From assembly GCF_900104695.1 (NCBI RefSeq), contig NZ_FNSW01000001.1, positions 124,001-188,000 on the forward strand: 64,000 nucleotides of DNA, written 5' to 3'. The notes below the pieces were generated by a model that was not told where the DNA came from, searched no databases, and saw only the letters and a program-made list of their open reading frames with translations. The position numbers were made by a program, and so were the translations under genes. The number at the start of each line of letters is the position of its first letter. Within the stretch, counting starts at the first letter, position 1. The DNA is from Paenibacillus sp. GP183. Lineage in GTDB: Bacteria > Bacillota > Bacilli > Paenibacillales > NBRC-103111. Shown here in pieces: positions 43,446-53,279 of this stretch.

Positions 43446-45740
43446 ATGAACAAAAAAATAAGGGCTCGCTCTTTGTTGATCGGAGGGGTATTTACCCTTT
43501 TTTTTGTGTTGCTATTGGCAAAAGTATATGTTATTCAAGTGGTAGAAGCGTCGTTTCTGTTAGGACAAGCGGAGCAGGTCTGGCAAACGGATAAAATTTT
43601 AACTCCGGAACGCGGTTCCATCCTTGACCGCACGGACAAAGTTCTCGCCCTCGACTCGGCAGCTTACACTGTATCTTTGAATCCAAAGCTGCTTAATGAG
43701 AATCAAATTGTGCAAGAAGCGGTGCAAGGTTTGACTGCTATATTAGCAGGGCCGGATCAAGATAAGACTGCATTGGCAGCTAAAATTCTCGATAAGGCCA
43801 CAAAGAAGAAAGACGATGGTAAATTCGCCGTTTCAGTGGAAATTCGCAATGAAGGCTGGAAAATTGATAAAGATAAAGCAGACCAGGTCAAAGCCCTCAC
43901 AGCAGATTTGCAGAAAAAGCTCAATACCAAGCAAAACATCGGCATCTTTTTATTAGAAGATAAAAAACGTTTTTATCCAGGCGGTTCATTGGCTGCGCAG
44001 CTGCTTGGATATACCAATAAGGAAGGCGTGCCGACGCTGGGTCTGGAAGCAAAGCTGGATGATATTTTGAAAGGTGTTCCAGGCAAGCTGAACTATGAGA
44101 CCGATGCAAGGGGAGTAGAGCTGCCGAACTCCAAGGTGGATTTTAAAGCAGCGGAGAATGGCAAGAATGTGCGCCTGACGATCGACAAAAACATTCAATT
44201 CTATATAGAAAATGCTCTCGCGAAGGTTAACGATAAGTTCCATCCGCAGAGCATGACAGCTATTGCTGTAGATCCGAAGACGATGGAAATCCTGGGGATG
44301 GCGAGTACGCCGACTTTTAACCCCAATCAATACTGGAACATTAACAGCACCAGCGATTTTATCAATCATTCGGTGGCATCTCAGTACGAGCCCGGATCCA
44401 CGTTCAAGCTTGTAACTTTGGCTGGCACCGTAGAAGAGGGATTGTTCAATCCGAGTGAAAAGTATCAATCTGGTTCGATCAATGTTCCCGGAAGAACTCT
44501 CCATGACCATAATTACGTAGGGTGGGGGCAAATTGATTTTCTTGAAGGCTTGAAGCGTTCAAGCAACGTTGCCTTTGTTAAATTGGGATATGAGAAGCTG
44601 GGCAAACAAAAGCTGGAAAGCTATATCCATAAATTCGGTTTCGGTGAAAAAACGAATGTCGATCTACCCGGAGAGGTTCCGGGATTGGTGAGTCTGAAAT
44701 ATGAATCGGATTACGCCACAGCCACCTACGGGCAAGGAGGCGTAGTTGTAACTGCAATGCAGCAGACGGCGGCATATGGAGCTATCGCAAACGGCGGCAA
44801 GTTGATGTGGCCGCACGTCGTGGAAGATATTTTGGATCCTGCTACAGGAAAGGTCGTTCAGCATTTTGACCCGAAAGTAGTACGCCAGGTCGTTTCCGAA
44901 AGCACGGCCAAGAAAGTAACCGAGCTTCTGGAGCAGGTTGTGTCCGATCAAGAAATAGGCACCGGAAAAAATGCCTTTATCGATGGTTATCGGGTAGCCG
45001 GCAAAACGGGTACTGCGAATATCGTAGTGCCGGGGGAGAAAGTGTACTCTACCACTCAATGGGTCGTTTCCTTCATCGGGTATGCGCCTGCAGATGATCC
45101 CAAAATTCTGGTCAGCGTTATTGTTGACAGGCCGGATATTGGAGGCAACTATCATCGTGGCGGCGAGGTGGCTGCTCCGGCTTTTAAAGAAATCGTAACT
45201 CAGACACTGCAGTATATGGGAGTTGCATCGAGTAAACAACAAGCCAAAACAGTTTCAACCAGTTCTGTAAAAATAACAGTACCTGACTTTTCCAACCTGA
45301 CTCTAAAAGCTGCCAAGGATACCGCTGCACAATTTAACCTCAACCTGGAAACACTCGGAAAAGGTGCAAATGTCATTGAACAATATCCAAAGGCAGGCTC
45401 TGAAATTGGGCAGACACAGAGGGTTTATGTTGCCATGCAGCAGCCCGACGCGCTGTCTCTGCCGGATTTCACAGGAAAATCGCTTCGTGATGCGATGGAA
45501 GTTTGCTCGTTCTTAAAAGTAAACTGCCAAGCGGCTGGAGAGGGTTATGTCAACAGTCAGAGCGTTACCGGTGATGGCACAAGCAAGGTTGTTATGCTGC
45601 AGCTCCGTCCATTAAGCGCTCCTGCGGATACAGCTCAGCAGCCTGTTCAGCAGCTTGATACTGCAGTAGCCACGGATAAAAAGAATTCCAATCTTGCAGC
45701 GAAACCGAAGGACCAAGCAACTGCGAAAAAAGCTCCCTAA
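43446..45740 (+). CDS. pbpB: Septal penicillin-binding protein (PBP2B/FtsI-type) with PASTA domains
   Basis: 764 residues. One N-terminal transmembrane helix (~residues 11-33), a pedestal/dimerisation domain with RGSILDRTDKVLA, and a transpeptidase domain with S318-T-F-K321, S372-S-N374 and K520-T-G522. Two PASTA repeats follow (~627-740) and a Gln/Lys/Ala-rich tail ends the protein. It cross-links septal peptidoglycan with FtsW. The order ftsL-pbpB-spoVD is conserved, which distinguishes this from the sporulation paralogue downstream. Confidence 0.93.
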   Translation: MNKKIRARSLLIGGVFTLFFVLLLAKVYVIQVVEASFLLGQAEQVWQTDKILTPERGSILDRTDKVLALDSAAYTVSLNPKLLNENQIVQEAVQGLTAILAGPDQDKTALAAKILDKATKKKDDGKFAVSVEIRNEGWKIDKDKADQVKALTADLQKKLNTKQNIGIFLLEDKKRFYPGGSLAAQLLGYTNKEGVPTLGLEAKLDDILKGVPGKLNYETDARGVELPNSKVDFKAAENGKNVRLTIDKNIQFYIENALAKVNDKFHPQSMTAIAVDPKTMEILGMASTPTFNPNQYWNINSTSDFINHSVASQYEPGSTFKLVTLAGTVEEGLFNPSEKYQSGSINVPGRTLHDHNYVGWGQIDFLEGLKRSSNVAFVKLGYEKLGKQKLESYIHKFGFGEKTNVDLPGEVPGLVSLKYESDYATATYGQGGVVVTAMQQTAAYGAIANGGKLMWPHVVEDILDPATGKVVQHFDPKVVRQVVSESTAKKVTELLEQVVSDQEIGTGKNAFIDGYRVAGKTGTANIVVPGEKVYSTTQWVVSFIGYAPADDPKILVSVIVDRPDIGGNYHRGGEVAAPAFKEIVTQTLQYMGVASSKQQAKTVSTSSVKITVPDFSNLTLKAAKDTAAQFNLNLETLGKGANVIEQYPKAGSEIGQTQRVYVAMQQPDALSLPDFTGKSLRDAMEVCSFLKVNCQAAGEGYVNSQSVTGDGTSKVVMLQLRPLSAPADTAQQPVQQLDTAVATDKKNSNLAAKPKDQATAKKAP

Positions 45741-45824
45741 TGGGCAGCTTGTTCTATCCCCTGGTTGTCCCGAATAGTCATACAAATAAAGATACTGACT
45801 AATTGAGAAGGGGAGCGGGCAACC

Positions 45825-47771
45825 ATGCGGGCTTCTAATGCTTTGCTGAGGCGAAGGCTATTTTTGGCGCTGATCATAGGCACTGTAATTTTTGCAGCAT
45901 TGATTGTACGTCTGGGCTATGTTCAGCTGTGGAAAGGCTCGGAGCTTGCTCAAAGGGCCGAGGACAACTGGCGGAGAAATATTCCTTTTGCGCCTAAAAG
46001 GGGAGAAATTCTTGACCGTAACGGTGTACAATTGACTTACAATATAAGCACACCTTCTGTGATGGCTATACCTGCGCAAATCCAGGACGCGAAGAAGGTT
46101 TCGGCTCAGCTTGCAGGTGTACTGCAAACTACAGAAGACGTGATTTATAAACAAATCACCAAAAAATCATTGATCAACCGGATCCAACCGGCCGGGCGTA
46201 AAATCACGCAGGAGAAAGCGCAGGAAATCCGCCAGCTGCAAATACCCGGCATTGTCGTTGCGGAGGATAATCTTCGATATTATCCATTCGGCTCGCTGGC
46301 AGCGCATGTTTTGGGTTTTACTGGGATTGATAATCAGGGGCTTTCCGGAGTCGAAGCCAAATACGACAAAGAACTGACAGGCTTGCCCGGCAGCATTTCA
46401 TTCATGGCGGATGCAGCAGGCAGGAGCTTGGCAGGAACCTCTGAGGAGTACATAAAACCAAGAGACGGACTCAGCCTGAAATTAACCATCGACAGTCATT
46501 TGCAGTCGGTAATGGAGCGAGAGCTCGATCAAGCGTTACTGCAGTATCAAGCGAAGAGTGTCAATGCGATCATGATGGATCCGAACAACGGCGAGATCCT
46601 TGCCATGGCTGGAAGGCCGAATTATGAGCCAAGCCATTTTAGAGATTATCCGGTGGAAACCTACAATCGAAATTTGCCTATTTGGATGACTTATGAGCCA
46701 GGCTCTACGTTTAAGATCATTACTTTGGCGGCAGCGATTGAAGAGAAAAAGATAGATTTGAATAATGAAAGGTTTTATGATCCCGGCTTTATTGAAGTGG
46801 CAGGAGCCCGGCTTCGTTGCTGGAAACGAGGCGGACACGGCAGCGAAACCTTTCTTGAGGTTGTCCAAAACTCCTGTAACCCCGGATTTGTGGTCATGGG
46901 GCAGCGGCTTGGAAAGGAAAAATTATTCGATTACATCTATAGATTCGGCTTCGGCAAAAAAACGGGAATTGACCTCGGCGGCGAAGAAAACGGCATCATG
47001 TTCAGGCCCGCTCAAATAGGTCCGGTTGAGCTTGCTACAACAGCCTTCGGGCAGGGTGTTTCCGTCACGCCCATTCAGCAGATAACAGCCGTTTCAGCAG
47101 CTATTAATGGGGGTAAGTTATTTAAGCCGCACATTGCGAAAGCTTGGGTACAGCCCGAAACGGGAGAAGTGATCGATACTGTCAAGCCTGAGCTCGTACG
47201 GAATGTTATTTCCGAAGCTACATCCCAAACCGTTCGGGAAACGCTGGAAAGTGTGGTTGCCAAAGGTACCGGGAGAAACGCTTTTATCGACGGTTTTCGT
47301 GTAGGCGGCAAGACAGGAACCGCTCAAAAAGTCATCAATGGCCGCTATTCAGCCGATGAGCATATTGTGTCCTTTGTTGGGTTTGCCCCTGCAGACAATC
47401 CCAAAATCGTCATCTACGCCGCAGTGGATGATCCGCAAGGGTTGCAATTTGGCGGCTTGATCGCTGCGCCGCTGGTGAAAAACATGATGGAGGATGCTCT
47501 CCGTTACATGAAGGTGGAACCAAGCAGTAAACAGATTGAGCGCGATTACCGATATGGAGAGATTCCCTTAGTGGAAGTACCGAACTTGGTCGGTGCCTCG
47601 GTCACGGATATTTATGAGGACATGAATGATAACTTCACGCTGGCCAAATCCGGCAATGGAAAGTATGTGCTTAGTCAGGCGCCTAAACCAGGTACGAAGA
47701 TGAATCGCGGGTCGACCATTCGCATATTTTTAAATGATACACCGCCTGCCGAAAGCGGGGCTCCCAAATAA
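45825..47771 (+). CDS. spoVD: Stage V sporulation protein D (SpoVD), PASTA penicillin-binding protein
   Basis: 648 residues. Transmembrane anchor ~12-33, RGEILDRNGVQLTYN, catalytic S294-T-F-K297, S350-C-N352 and K496-T-G498, then one PASTA repeat (~575-640). Two cysteines, C332 and C351, match the positions of the B. subtilis SpoVD pair that forms a redox-controlled disulfide reduced by StoA. SpoVD makes spore cortex peptidoglycan with SpoVE. AAGGGGAG precedes the ATG; an 84-bp gap after pbpB leaves room for a sporulation promoter. Confidence 0.94.
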   Translation: MRASNALLRRRLFLALIIGTVIFAALIVRLGYVQLWKGSELAQRAEDNWRRNIPFAPKRGEILDRNGVQLTYNISTPSVMAIPAQIQDAKKVSAQLAGVLQTTEDVIYKQITKKSLINRIQPAGRKITQEKAQEIRQLQIPGIVVAEDNLRYYPFGSLAAHVLGFTGIDNQGLSGVEAKYDKELTGLPGSISFMADAAGRSLAGTSEEYIKPRDGLSLKLTIDSHLQSVMERELDQALLQYQAKSVNAIMMDPNNGEILAMAGRPNYEPSHFRDYPVETYNRNLPIWMTYEPGSTFKIITLAAAIEEKKIDLNNERFYDPGFIEVAGARLRCWKRGGHGSETFLEVVQNSCNPGFVVMGQRLGKEKLFDYIYRFGFGKKTGIDLGGEENGIMFRPAQIGPVELATTAFGQGVSVTPIQQITAVSAAINGGKLFKPHIAKAWVQPETGEVIDTVKPELVRNVISEATSQTVRETLESVVAKGTGRNAFIDGFRVGGKTGTAQKVINGRYSADEHIVSFVGFAPADNPKIVIYAAVDDPQGLQFGGLIAAPLVKNMMEDALRYMKVEPSSKQIERDYRYGEIPLVEVPNLVGASVTDIYEDMNDNFTLAKSGNGKYVLSQAPKPGTKMNRGSTIRIFLNDTPPAESGAPK

Positions 47772-47852
47772 AATAAATTTTTGCTTTTCTATATGCATAA
47801 AATTGTCCATAATAGAATCATTGTGAAATTAATGCGAAAGGGGCAGATGTCC

Positions 47853-49346
47853 ATGCAGTTACAAGAACTCGCATCCGTGCTTTTGATCAGCCGTATTCAT
47901 GGAGATGCTGCTGTAAGCATTAAAGGCATTCAAACCGATTCGCGAAAAGTTAAGCAGGGGGATTTATTCATTTGTGTCCCTGGTCTTGTGACAGACGGCC
48001 ATGCTTATGCGGACAAAGCCGTTGAGCTCGGAGCATCGGCGCTTGTGGTCGAGCATCAGCTTGATCTTTTCCTACCTGTTCCTCAATTAATTGTTAAAGA
48101 TTCAAGGCATGCCATGACGGCTCTATCGAGCCATTTTTACGGATACGCCAGCAAAGAAATGAAAGTCATCGGGATTACCGGAACCAACGGGAAAACGACA
48201 ACCACCTATCTGATTGAAAAAATATTAAGCGATCAGGGTTTAGTAACCGGATTGATGGGCACGATTCAAATGAAAATCGGATCTGCATATACCGAAATGG
48301 AACGTACCACCATGGAAGCGGCGGACATTCAGCGTTATTTCCGGGCCATGAGAGAGCAGGGAACGGATTACTGCATCATGGAGGTTTCCAGTCATGCACT
48401 GGAGCTTGGCCGTGTGAAGGGCATACATTTTCGCACAGGAATATTCACGAATTTAACGCAGGATCACCTGGATTATCATAAGACCATGGATAACTATAAG
48501 GCAGCTAAAGGACTCCTATTTTCAAGGCTGGGCAATGACTTTGCATCCGATCCGACTGAGCGCAGCTATGCTGTACTCAACGCAGATGATCCAGCATCGG
48601 AAACCTTCAGCAAGCTTACCTCGGCGGAGGTTATCACCTATGGGATTCATCGCGAATGCGATGTCCAGGCCTCCGATATTCGAATCACGGCAGATGGAAC
48701 CGAATTTCGAGTAACTTCGTTTGCGGGTGATGCTCATTTTCGCATGAAACTGGTTGGCACCTTCAATGTTTACAATGCGCTCGGGGCAATTGCCTCAACT
48801 TTGGCGGAAGGAGTACCGCTTGAACAGATCAAGAATAGCTTGGAGGGAATAGCTGTTGTTGATGGACGCATGGAGGTTGTCAGCGAAGGACAAGACTTTC
48901 TCGTATTGGTCGATTATGCCCATACTCCGGATGGGCTGGAAAACGCACTGACGGCGATACGGGAATTTGCCCAAGGAAAAGTGTATACGGTCTTTGGCTG
49001 CGGAGGAGATCGTGATCGGACGAAACGCCCGCTTATGGGTAAAGTAACCGCTGCCTACAGTGATTATTTATTTGTCACTTCAGACAATCCGCGTACGGAG
49101 AATCCGGAATCCATCCTGCAGGACATTTTGCCGGGTCTTGAAGAGGTTGGTTATTCCCGCGATCAGTATGAACTCATCGTAGATCGCCGGGCAGCTATTC
49201 AAAAAGCAGTTGATCGGGCAGGCCCTGGAGATGTAGTATTAATAGCGGGAAAAGGTCACGAAACGTATCAGGATATCATGGGCGTCAAACATGATTTCGA
49301 TGATCGTCTGGCGGCTAAAGCAGCGATAAGAGGTTCAAATCGATGA
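47853..49346 (+). CDS. murE: UDP-MurNAc-tripeptide synthetase MurE
   Basis: 497 residues from ATG 47853, preferred because AAGGGG at 47838-47843 is 9 bases upstream; ATG 47847 is also possible. ATP motif GITGTNGKTTTTYLIEKIL, then the carbamylated-lysine region and VDYAHTPDGLENAL. The DNPR motif (SDNPRTENPE) is diagnostic for addition of meso-diaminopimelate. It overlaps murF by 4 bases (ATGA). Confidence 0.96.
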   Translation: MQLQELASVLLISRIHGDAAVSIKGIQTDSRKVKQGDLFICVPGLVTDGHAYADKAVELGASALVVEHQLDLFLPVPQLIVKDSRHAMTALSSHFYGYASKEMKVIGITGTNGKTTTTYLIEKILSDQGLVTGLMGTIQMKIGSAYTEMERTTMEAADIQRYFRAMREQGTDYCIMEVSSHALELGRVKGIHFRTGIFTNLTQDHLDYHKTMDNYKAAKGLLFSRLGNDFASDPTERSYAVLNADDPASETFSKLTSAEVITYGIHRECDVQASDIRITADGTEFRVTSFAGDAHFRMKLVGTFNVYNALGAIASTLAEGVPLEQIKNSLEGIAVVDGRMEVVSEGQDFLVLVDYAHTPDGLENALTAIREFAQGKVYTVFGCGGDRDRTKRPLMGKVTAAYSDYLFVTSDNPRTENPESILQDILPGLEEVGYSRDQYELIVDRRAAIQKAVDRAGPGDVVLIAGKGHETYQDIMGVKHDFDDRLAAKAAIRGSNR

Positions 49347-50749
49347 TAGAGCGTACATTGGAGCAAGTCCAATCATTAATTAGTCCGCAGCTTGCAGGCG
49401 AAACTCAAAGCAGCGCTCAATCTCGCTATAATCAGATTCGAATTGCCGGTGTCTCCACAGACACCAGAACCATTCAGTCCAGTAATCTGTTTATACCTCT
49501 GGTCGGCGAACATTTTGACGGACACGACTATGCCTCTGATGCATATAATAGAGGTGCTGCTGCTGTACTTTGGCAGATCGATCATCCGAGCCCGCCAAAG
49601 GGCGTGCCGATTATTCTGGTACTAGACACATTATTGGCGCTCCAGCAGCTAGCTAAAGCCTACAGACAGGAGCTTCCTGTTAGAGTTATTGGCATCACTG
49701 GCAGTAATGGCAAGACGACCACCAAGGATTTGGTAGCTTCTGTACTATCGACAACGTATCACGTACACAAAACCAAAGGAAACCTGAATAATCACATTGG
49801 GCTTCCACTCACTCTTCTCCAGCTGGATGAAAACACGGAGTTTGCCGTGATCGAGATGGGAATGAGCAACAGGGGAGAAATCGCCCTTTTGTCAGAACTG
49901 GCAGAACCTGAAGCGGCAATCATTACGATGATTGGTGAAGCTCACTTGCTGCAGCTTGGGTCACGCAAAGAAATTGCCAGAGCCAAGGTGGAAATCCTGG
50001 AAGGTCTGCAGGTGGGCGGCACGTTAATTTACAATGGTGATGAGCCAATAATTGAAGAAGTGTTACTGGAGCTGCACAAGGCGGCTTCTTTCAAGCGTCT
50101 GCGGTTTGGCAAATCGGAAACGAATGATGTATACCCGACACAAGTGAAGCTTGATTCAGAGGGCACCCACTTCCAGGTGAACAAAACGGAGTATCCGGAT
50201 TTCTATATACCCTTGCTGGGCTTTCATAATGTCATTAATGCGCTTGCGGCTATAGAAGCTGCAGCCTTATTCGACGTTAAACCCGAGCAGATTCAAAGCG
50301 GTCTGGCTGCATCGCAATTGACGAGCATGCGGATAGAAAAGCTGAAGGCCCCATTCGGGCTGACTGTTTTGAATGATGCCTACAATGCAAGTCCGGCTTC
50401 AATGAAGGCAGCCCTGGAGCTAACCGAGCAGCTAAGCGGTTATGGTCGCAGATTTGCCGTCCTGGGAGATATGCTCGAATTGGGCAGCGACGAAGAGCAA
50501 TTCCACCGGGATATCGGCAAATTGCTGTCCCCAGGTGCGTTCGACACGGTCTTTACCTTCGGCCGGCTGGCAGCCTTCATCGCCGAGGAAGCTGCGCAAG
50601 CTTTTCCGCAAGGAAAAGTAAAAGCTTTCCAGGATAAACAGGAGCTCATTCAGCAGCTTCAAGCCCTAATCTCTAAAGATGACGTAGTCCTCATCAAAGG
50701 CTCCCGCGGCATGCGTTTGGAACAAGTCGCCAATGCTTTGCTGTCTTGA
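49343..50749 (+). CDS. murF: UDP-MurNAc-tripeptide:D-Ala-D-Ala ligase MurF
   Basis: 468 residues. ATP-binding GITGSNGKTTTKDLVASVL, then KGNLNNHIGLPLTLL, VIEMGMSNRGEIALL and the C-terminal NDAYNASPASMKAAL, all MurF signatures. It adds D-Ala-D-Ala to complete the pentapeptide. In B. subtilis murF is elsewhere with ddl; here it is inside the dcw cluster, coupled to murE. Confidence 0.96.
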   Translation: MIERTLEQVQSLISPQLAGETQSSAQSRYNQIRIAGVSTDTRTIQSSNLFIPLVGEHFDGHDYASDAYNRGAAAVLWQIDHPSPPKGVPIILVLDTLLALQQLAKAYRQELPVRVIGITGSNGKTTTKDLVASVLSTTYHVHKTKGNLNNHIGLPLTLLQLDENTEFAVIEMGMSNRGEIALLSELAEPEAAIITMIGEAHLLQLGSRKEIARAKVEILEGLQVGGTLIYNGDEPIIEEVLLELHKAASFKRLRFGKSETNDVYPTQVKLDSEGTHFQVNKTEYPDFYIPLLGFHNVINALAAIEAAALFDVKPEQIQSGLAASQLTSMRIEKLKAPFGLTVLNDAYNASPASMKAALELTEQLSGYGRRFAVLGDMLELGSDEEQFHRDIGKLLSPGAFDTVFTFGRLAAFIAEEAAQAFPQGKVKAFQDKQELIQQLQALISKDDVVLIKGSRGMRLEQVANALLS

Positions 50750-50865
50750 TAGGCTTTGAGTTTAAGTTTTGATTTGGGTTTATGCGCACACTCCGAGTGG
50801 AAGGCTCAGTAATTGCTCGGAGAAACGGCAATTGAAATTTAACAAGGCAAGTAGGGGGAAAGAAA

Positions 50866-51825
50866 GTGGAAAACGCAATCTTATTTACAATGGCGGTTGC
50901 CTTCGTATTGGCGCTGATTATGGGACCGCTCCTCATTCCGATTTTGCGCCGCTTGAAATTCGGACAACAGATTCGCACCGACGGGCCTCAGGGGCATATG
51001 AAAAAGCAGGGAACACCAACCATGGGCGGTGTCATCATCCTGCTGGCTTTAGCGTTGGCATCCCTGCGTTTTGCCGATAAGAACACCGATTTGCTGATAC
51101 TCCTCATCGCTTCATTGGGATACGGACTGGTTGGCTTTTTGGATGACTATATCAAGATTGTCTTTAAACGCTCACTTGGCCTCACAGCCAAGCAAAAGCT
51201 AGTAGGCCAATTATTGATTTCGGCCATTGTTTGCTTTTTGCTGATTCAGCAGGGACACAGAACGGATTTGTTCATTCCTTTTACAGATATTCATTTTAAC
51301 CCGGGCTGGCTGTACTTTCCATTGATGGCTATCTTGATGCTGGGAGCATCCAATGCGGTGAATTTTACTGATGGGTTGGATGGTCTTTTGGCAGGTACGA
51401 GCGCGATCGCTTTTGGCGCCTATACGATTATCGCGATGAATCACACACAACCGGAAGCAGCCATTTTTTCCGCAGCCATGGTTGGAGCAGTACTGGGTTT
51501 CCTTGTTTTTAACGCGCACCCGGCCAAAGTTTTCATGGGAGACACCGGTTCACTCGGGATCGGAGGCGGTCTGGTAGCTGTAGCGATTCTGACTAAGGCA
51601 GAGCTGCTTCTTGCGATCATTGGCGGAGTGTTCCTGATCGAGATTTTGTCCGTGGTCATTCAGGTCGTTTCCTTTAAGACCAGAGGTAAGCGTGTGTTCA
51701 AAATGAGCCCGATCCATCACCATTTTGAGCTGGTGGGTTGGTCCGAGTGGCGCGTGGTCATAACCTTTTGGGCGACAGGCTTAGTGCTTGCTGCTTTGGG
51801 ATTATACATGAATAGAGGTGTTTAG
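50866..51825 (+). CDS. mraY: Phospho-MurNAc-pentapeptide transferase MraY
   Basis: 319 residues, about ten transmembrane segments. Makes lipid I from UDP-MurNAc-pentapeptide and undecaprenyl phosphate. Motifs: [25 protein letters not shown] with the catalytic Asp pair, [24 protein letters not shown] and [11 protein letters not shown] 50866 is the start, with AGGGGGAAAG upstream. 116 bases separate it from murF, with no terminator seen. Confidence 0.96.
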   Translation: MENAILFTMAVAFVLALIMGPLLIPILRRLKFGQQIRTDGPQGHMKKQGTPTMGGVIILLALALASLRFADKNTDLLILLIASLGYGLVGFLDDYIKIVFKRSLGLTAKQKLVGQLLISAIVCFLLIQQGHRTDLFIPFTDIHFNPGWLYFPLMAILMLGASNAVNFTDGLDGLLAGTSAIAFGAYTIIAMNHTQPEAAIFSAAMVGAVLGFLVFNAHPAKVFMGDTGSLGIGGGLVAVAILTKAELLLAIIGGVFLIEILSVVIQVVSFKTRGKRVFKMSPIHHHFELVGWSEWRVVITFWATGLVLAALGLYMNRGV

Positions 51826-51828
51826 AGC

Positions 51829-53223
51829 ATGATGCATCCACAGGAGTATAGCGGCAAAGAAGTCGTCATTCTGGGATTGGCCAGAAGCGGAGTCGCTGCT
51901 GCTAAGCTTTTCCATAAGATGGGGGCTGTGGTCACGGTCAATGATAAAAAAGAACAAAGCGCATGCCCTGAAGCCGACGAGTTGGAGGCTCTGGGTATTT
52001 CTGTTATATGCGGGTCTCATCCGGACTCTTTGATCCACGACGGCATATCGCTGGTTGTGAAAAATCCGGGCATCCCCTATTCGGTACAGCCTATACGCGA
52101 TGCAGTGGAGCGAGGGATCGATGTGGTCACTGAGGTTGAGGTGGCTTACCGCATTTGCCAAGCTCCCATTATAGGCATTACGGGCTCCAACGGGAAGACC
52201 ACGACAACCACGCTTATAGGGCTCATGCTGGAAGCAGGAGGGTTATCACCGATCGTAGCGGGTAATATCGGCAGAGCGCTGACGGAAGCCGCCCTGGATG
52301 CCACGGCAGCCGATTGGATGGTCGTCGAGCTCAGCAGCTTCCAGCTCAAAGGCACCCAAACGTTCAGGCCGCGAATTGCATGTCTGCTCAATGTTTACGA
52401 AACACATCTCGATTATCACGGCTCAATGGAGGATTATGAAGCTTCCAAAGCGAAGATCTTCCACAACCAGCTTCCGGAAGATACGGCTGTCATCAATTGG
52501 GATGATCCTGCATGCCGCAGTCTCATTCCGGAGATCAAGGCCAAGCTTCTGCCTTTTTCGATGAAAGAAGCTCTCCCGAATGGCGTGTATTTGGACGAGG
52601 CTGCCCAGTCCCTTATATACAGCGATGCCGAAGGAAGCAAAATCTCCATTCTGGCTGCCAATGAAATGGGCATGCCCGGCAGCTATAATATCGAAAATGC
52701 ACTTGCTGCAGCCGCAGCGGCACTTACAGTCGGAGTCAAACCTGATGCCATTGCTGAAGTGCTTCGCAGCTTTCGAGGTGTTGAGCATAGACTGGAATTT
52801 GTCAGGGAGCTGAACGGCATCACCTTCTATAATAATTCCAAAGCAACGAATCCCGCTGCTGCCATCAAGTCAATGGAAGCGTTCGAGCAGAGGGTCGTGC
52901 TGATTGCAGGAGGGCTGGATCGCGGTTCGGACTACATGGAGCTTTTACCCATTTTTCGAGATAGGGTTAAAGCCATTATCACCTTGGGAGAAACCAGAGA
53001 GAAAATCAATCACGTAGCTCACCTGGCAGGGATTAGTTTGATCCAAACCGTCGATACTGCTAACAATGCTGCGGATGCTGTAGCCTTAGCCGTTCAGAAA
53101 GCGTGGTCTGTGAGTGAATCGGGAGATATTGTGCTGCTTTCACCGGCCTGCGCCAGCTGGGACATGTTTCCTTCCTATGAGGACAGGGGACGCATGTTTA
53201 AGGAGTCCGTGCATAACCTTTAG
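51829..53223 (+). CDS. murD: UDP-MurNAc-L-Ala-D-Glu ligase MurD
   Basis: 464 residues. N-terminal Rossmann-like domain (KEVVILGLARSGVAAAKLFH), ATP site GITGSNGKTTTTTLIGLML, then VVELSSFQLKG, NVYETHLDYHGSMEDY and the C-terminal LIAGGLDRGSDY and LLSPACASWDMFPSYEDRG. Adds D-glutamate. The start is 4 bases after mraY (ATG 51829 or 51832). Confidence 0.96.
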   Translation: MMHPQEYSGKEVVILGLARSGVAAAKLFHKMGAVVTVNDKKEQSACPEADELEALGISVICGSHPDSLIHDGISLVVKNPGIPYSVQPIRDAVERGIDVVTEVEVAYRICQAPIIGITGSNGKTTTTTLIGLMLEAGGLSPIVAGNIGRALTEAALDATAADWMVVELSSFQLKGTQTFRPRIACLLNVYETHLDYHGSMEDYEASKAKIFHNQLPEDTAVINWDDPACRSLIPEIKAKLLPFSMKEALPNGVYLDEAAQSLIYSDAEGSKISILAANEMGMPGSYNIENALAAAAAALTVGVKPDAIAEVLRSFRGVEHRLEFVRELNGITFYNNSKATNPAAAIKSMEAFEQRVVLIAGGLDRGSDYMELLPIFRDRVKAIITLGETREKINHVAHLAGISLIQTVDTANNAADAVALAVQKAWSVSESGDIVLLSPACASWDMFPSYEDRGRMFKESVHNL

Positions 53224-53279
53224 AGAGGGCTTATCCATTGTAAGGAATGCCCTGACACTGACATATTGAGGTGTTCCAC

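Noticed and set aside
45779-45787. CATACAAAT before spoVD as a SigE -10 box
   Set aside because: The -10 fits the SigE consensus, and spoVD is SigE-dependent in B. subtilis, but no acceptable -35 (ATATT-like) is found 14-15 bp upstream.
53260-53267. ACATATTG before spoVE as a SigE -35 box
   Set aside because: The matching -10 would fall inside the spoVE coding sequence and no CATACA-like box is there.
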